A DNA stretch of 7,045 nt. Origin: Panacagrimonas sp041635265 (GTDB taxonomy: Bacteria > Pseudomonadota > Gammaproteobacteria > Nevskiales > Nevskiaceae). Both the position numbers and the translations under genes were made by a program. The notes below the pieces were generated by a model. That model searched no databases and was not told where the DNA came from. It saw only the letters and a list, made by a program, of their open reading frames with translations. Shown here piece after piece: positions 6,417 to 7,045 of the stretch. Numbering within the stretch: position 1 is the stretch's first letter; the number at the start of each line of letters is the position of its first letter. The stretch is taken from contig JBFJJV010000148.1 of assembly GCA_041635265.1 (NCBI GenBank), positions 1 to 7,045 on the forward strand, given 5' to 3'.

Positions 6417-7045
6417 ACTGGCTTCAGTGGCGACGTCATCCCGAACTGTTGATCCTTGCTCTGGCGGTAGCGGTGGCCGTGGCCGCCAGTAGCGCGGTCA
6501 GCCTGTTCAGTGATCGTGTCGCGCGGGCCTTGGCGAATCAGTCAGGCGAGGCCTTTGGCGCAGACGCCGCCATCACATCGCGTGAGCCCTTGCCTGCATC
6601 CCTGCTCGCGAAGATTGCGCCGCTAGGGCTGAGCAGTGCCCGGCTGGTCCAATTTCCCAGCGTTGCCTTTCATGGTGAGCAATCGTCTCTCGCCGCAATC
6701 AAGGCTGTCGACGCGAACTATCCGCTGCGCGGTTCGCTGCGCACCGCAGCGGAACCTTTTGGCGCGGAGCGCAGCGAACCGCGTGGCCCGCAGAGCCAAA
6801 CCGCCTGGGTCGACCTGCGCTTGTGGCAGGCCCTGGGACTCGGTCTGGGCGGGTCGATTCAAGTGGGCCAGCTGACCCTGAAGGTGACGCGCATTCTCAC
6901 CTATGAGCCTGACCGCAGTAGCGGCTTTTCTGATCTCGCACCACGTGTTTTGATCGCCAGTGATGATCTGGAAGCCAGCGGCCTAGTCGGCCGTGGATCA
7001 CGTGTCAGCTATAAACAGCTGCTTTCCGGGCCGCCGGAGCGCATC
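6413..7045 (+). CDS. ybbP: YbbP-type FtsX-like ABC permease, 5' part (C-terminus outside window)
   Basis: The frame is open from ATG 6413 to the window end, giving 211 residues of a protein that is about 800 residues in E. coli. Residues 1-10 are basic and aromatic, 11-32 form one hydrophobic transmembrane helix, and the rest is a periplasmic MacB-like domain. Family cues are SDRVARAL..QS shortly after the helix, SREPLP (56-61), LAAIKAVDANYPLRG (93-107), and an EPD..SGFSDLAPRVLI segment (165-181). These resemble the order of motifs I recall in E. coli YbbP. It is the expected membrane partner of the YbbA ATPase at 3690-4391, forming a mechanotransmission-type transporter. The ATG overlaps the P450 stop (ATGA, 6413-6416), and no separate ribosome site is evident, so translation is probably coupled to the P450. 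An inverted repeat at 6728-6783 encodes residues 106-124, in a region that seems longer than in E. coli YbbP. Confidence 0.88.
   Translation, partial: MNWLQWRRHPELLILALAVAVAVAASSAVSLFSDRVARALANQSGEAFGADAAITSREPLPASLLAKIAPLGLSSARLVQFPSVAFHGEQSSLAAIKAVDANYPLRGSLRTAAEPFGAERSEPRGPQSQTAWVDLRLWQALGLGLGGSIQVGQLTLKVTRILTYEPDRSSGFSDLAPRVLIASDDLEASGLVGRGSRVSYKQLLSGPPERI
6728..6783. repeat. Perfect 15-bp inverted repeat within ybbP
   Basis: CGCGGTTCGCTGCGC (6728-6742) and its exact reverse complement GCGCAGCGAACCGCG (6769-6783) are separated by 26 bases. The spacer holds a third, imperfect copy in the second orientation, CGCAGCGGAACC (6745-6756). The element could form a large hairpin in DNA or mRNA. 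It lies in frame in the coding sequence, so it is not a terminator, and no T-tract follows. It resembles a short palindromic dispersed element, but only one copy is in the window. Confidence 0.75.

Noticed and set aside
6623..6875. Short closed frames on both strands inside the ybbP region
   Set aside because: The continuous frame from 6413 to the window end carries the permease motifs; the others are out-of-frame readings, partly driven by the inverted repeat.

Overview
The window is a stretch of GC-rich, densely coding chromosome. It most likely comes from a gammaproteobacterium: it has a periplasmic DsbA, a murein-peptide-amidase-like peptidase, and the tesA / ybbA / ybbP gene set known from E. 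coli and relatives. The genus cannot be fixed from the sequence. I see no tRNA, rRNA, CRISPR array, insertion sequence or integrase. All family comparisons come from remembered sequences, not searches.

Layout. (1) Positions 1-507, plus strand: the 3' part of dsbA, cut by the window edge. (2) 539-1480, plus: an exported M14 zinc peptidase related to MpaA. A strong intrinsic-terminator hairpin at 554-583 lies inside its signal-peptide codons. (3) 1481-1731: a 251-base convergent intergenic gap with no convincing gene. (4) 1732-3009, minus: an FAD-dependent amine-oxidase-like protein of the COG2907 type. (5) 3083-3712, minus: tesA, a periplasmic SGNH thioesterase/lysophospholipase, probably starting at a TTG. 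(6) 3690-4391, plus: ybbA, an ABC ATPase whose 5' end overlaps that of the divergent tesA. (7) 4542-4949, plus: a small DksA/TraR-type zinc-finger protein. (8) 4980 (or 5004)-6416, plus: a cytochrome P450. (9) 6413-7045, plus: the 5' part of ybbP, the FtsX-like permease partner of ybbA, running off the window.

The most unusual point is the order of the plus-strand set. In E. coli ybbA is followed directly by ybbP and tesA is divergent. Here a dksA-like gene and a P450 gene sit between the ATPase and its permease, and the P450 stop overlaps the permease start as ATGA. The P450 is therefore probably made on the same transcript as the transporter. With TesA and the FAD oxidoreductase on the other side, the neighbourhood could be a lipid-handling module (acyl release, oxidation, hydroxylation, export from the membrane), but that functional link is inference. 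The P450 also lacks a recognisable PERF-type arginine and has a proline/serine-rich stretch in its place, which may reflect a pair of compensating frameshifts or real divergence. A perfect 15-bp inverted repeat lies inside the ybbP coding sequence and may be a small palindromic element tolerated in frame.
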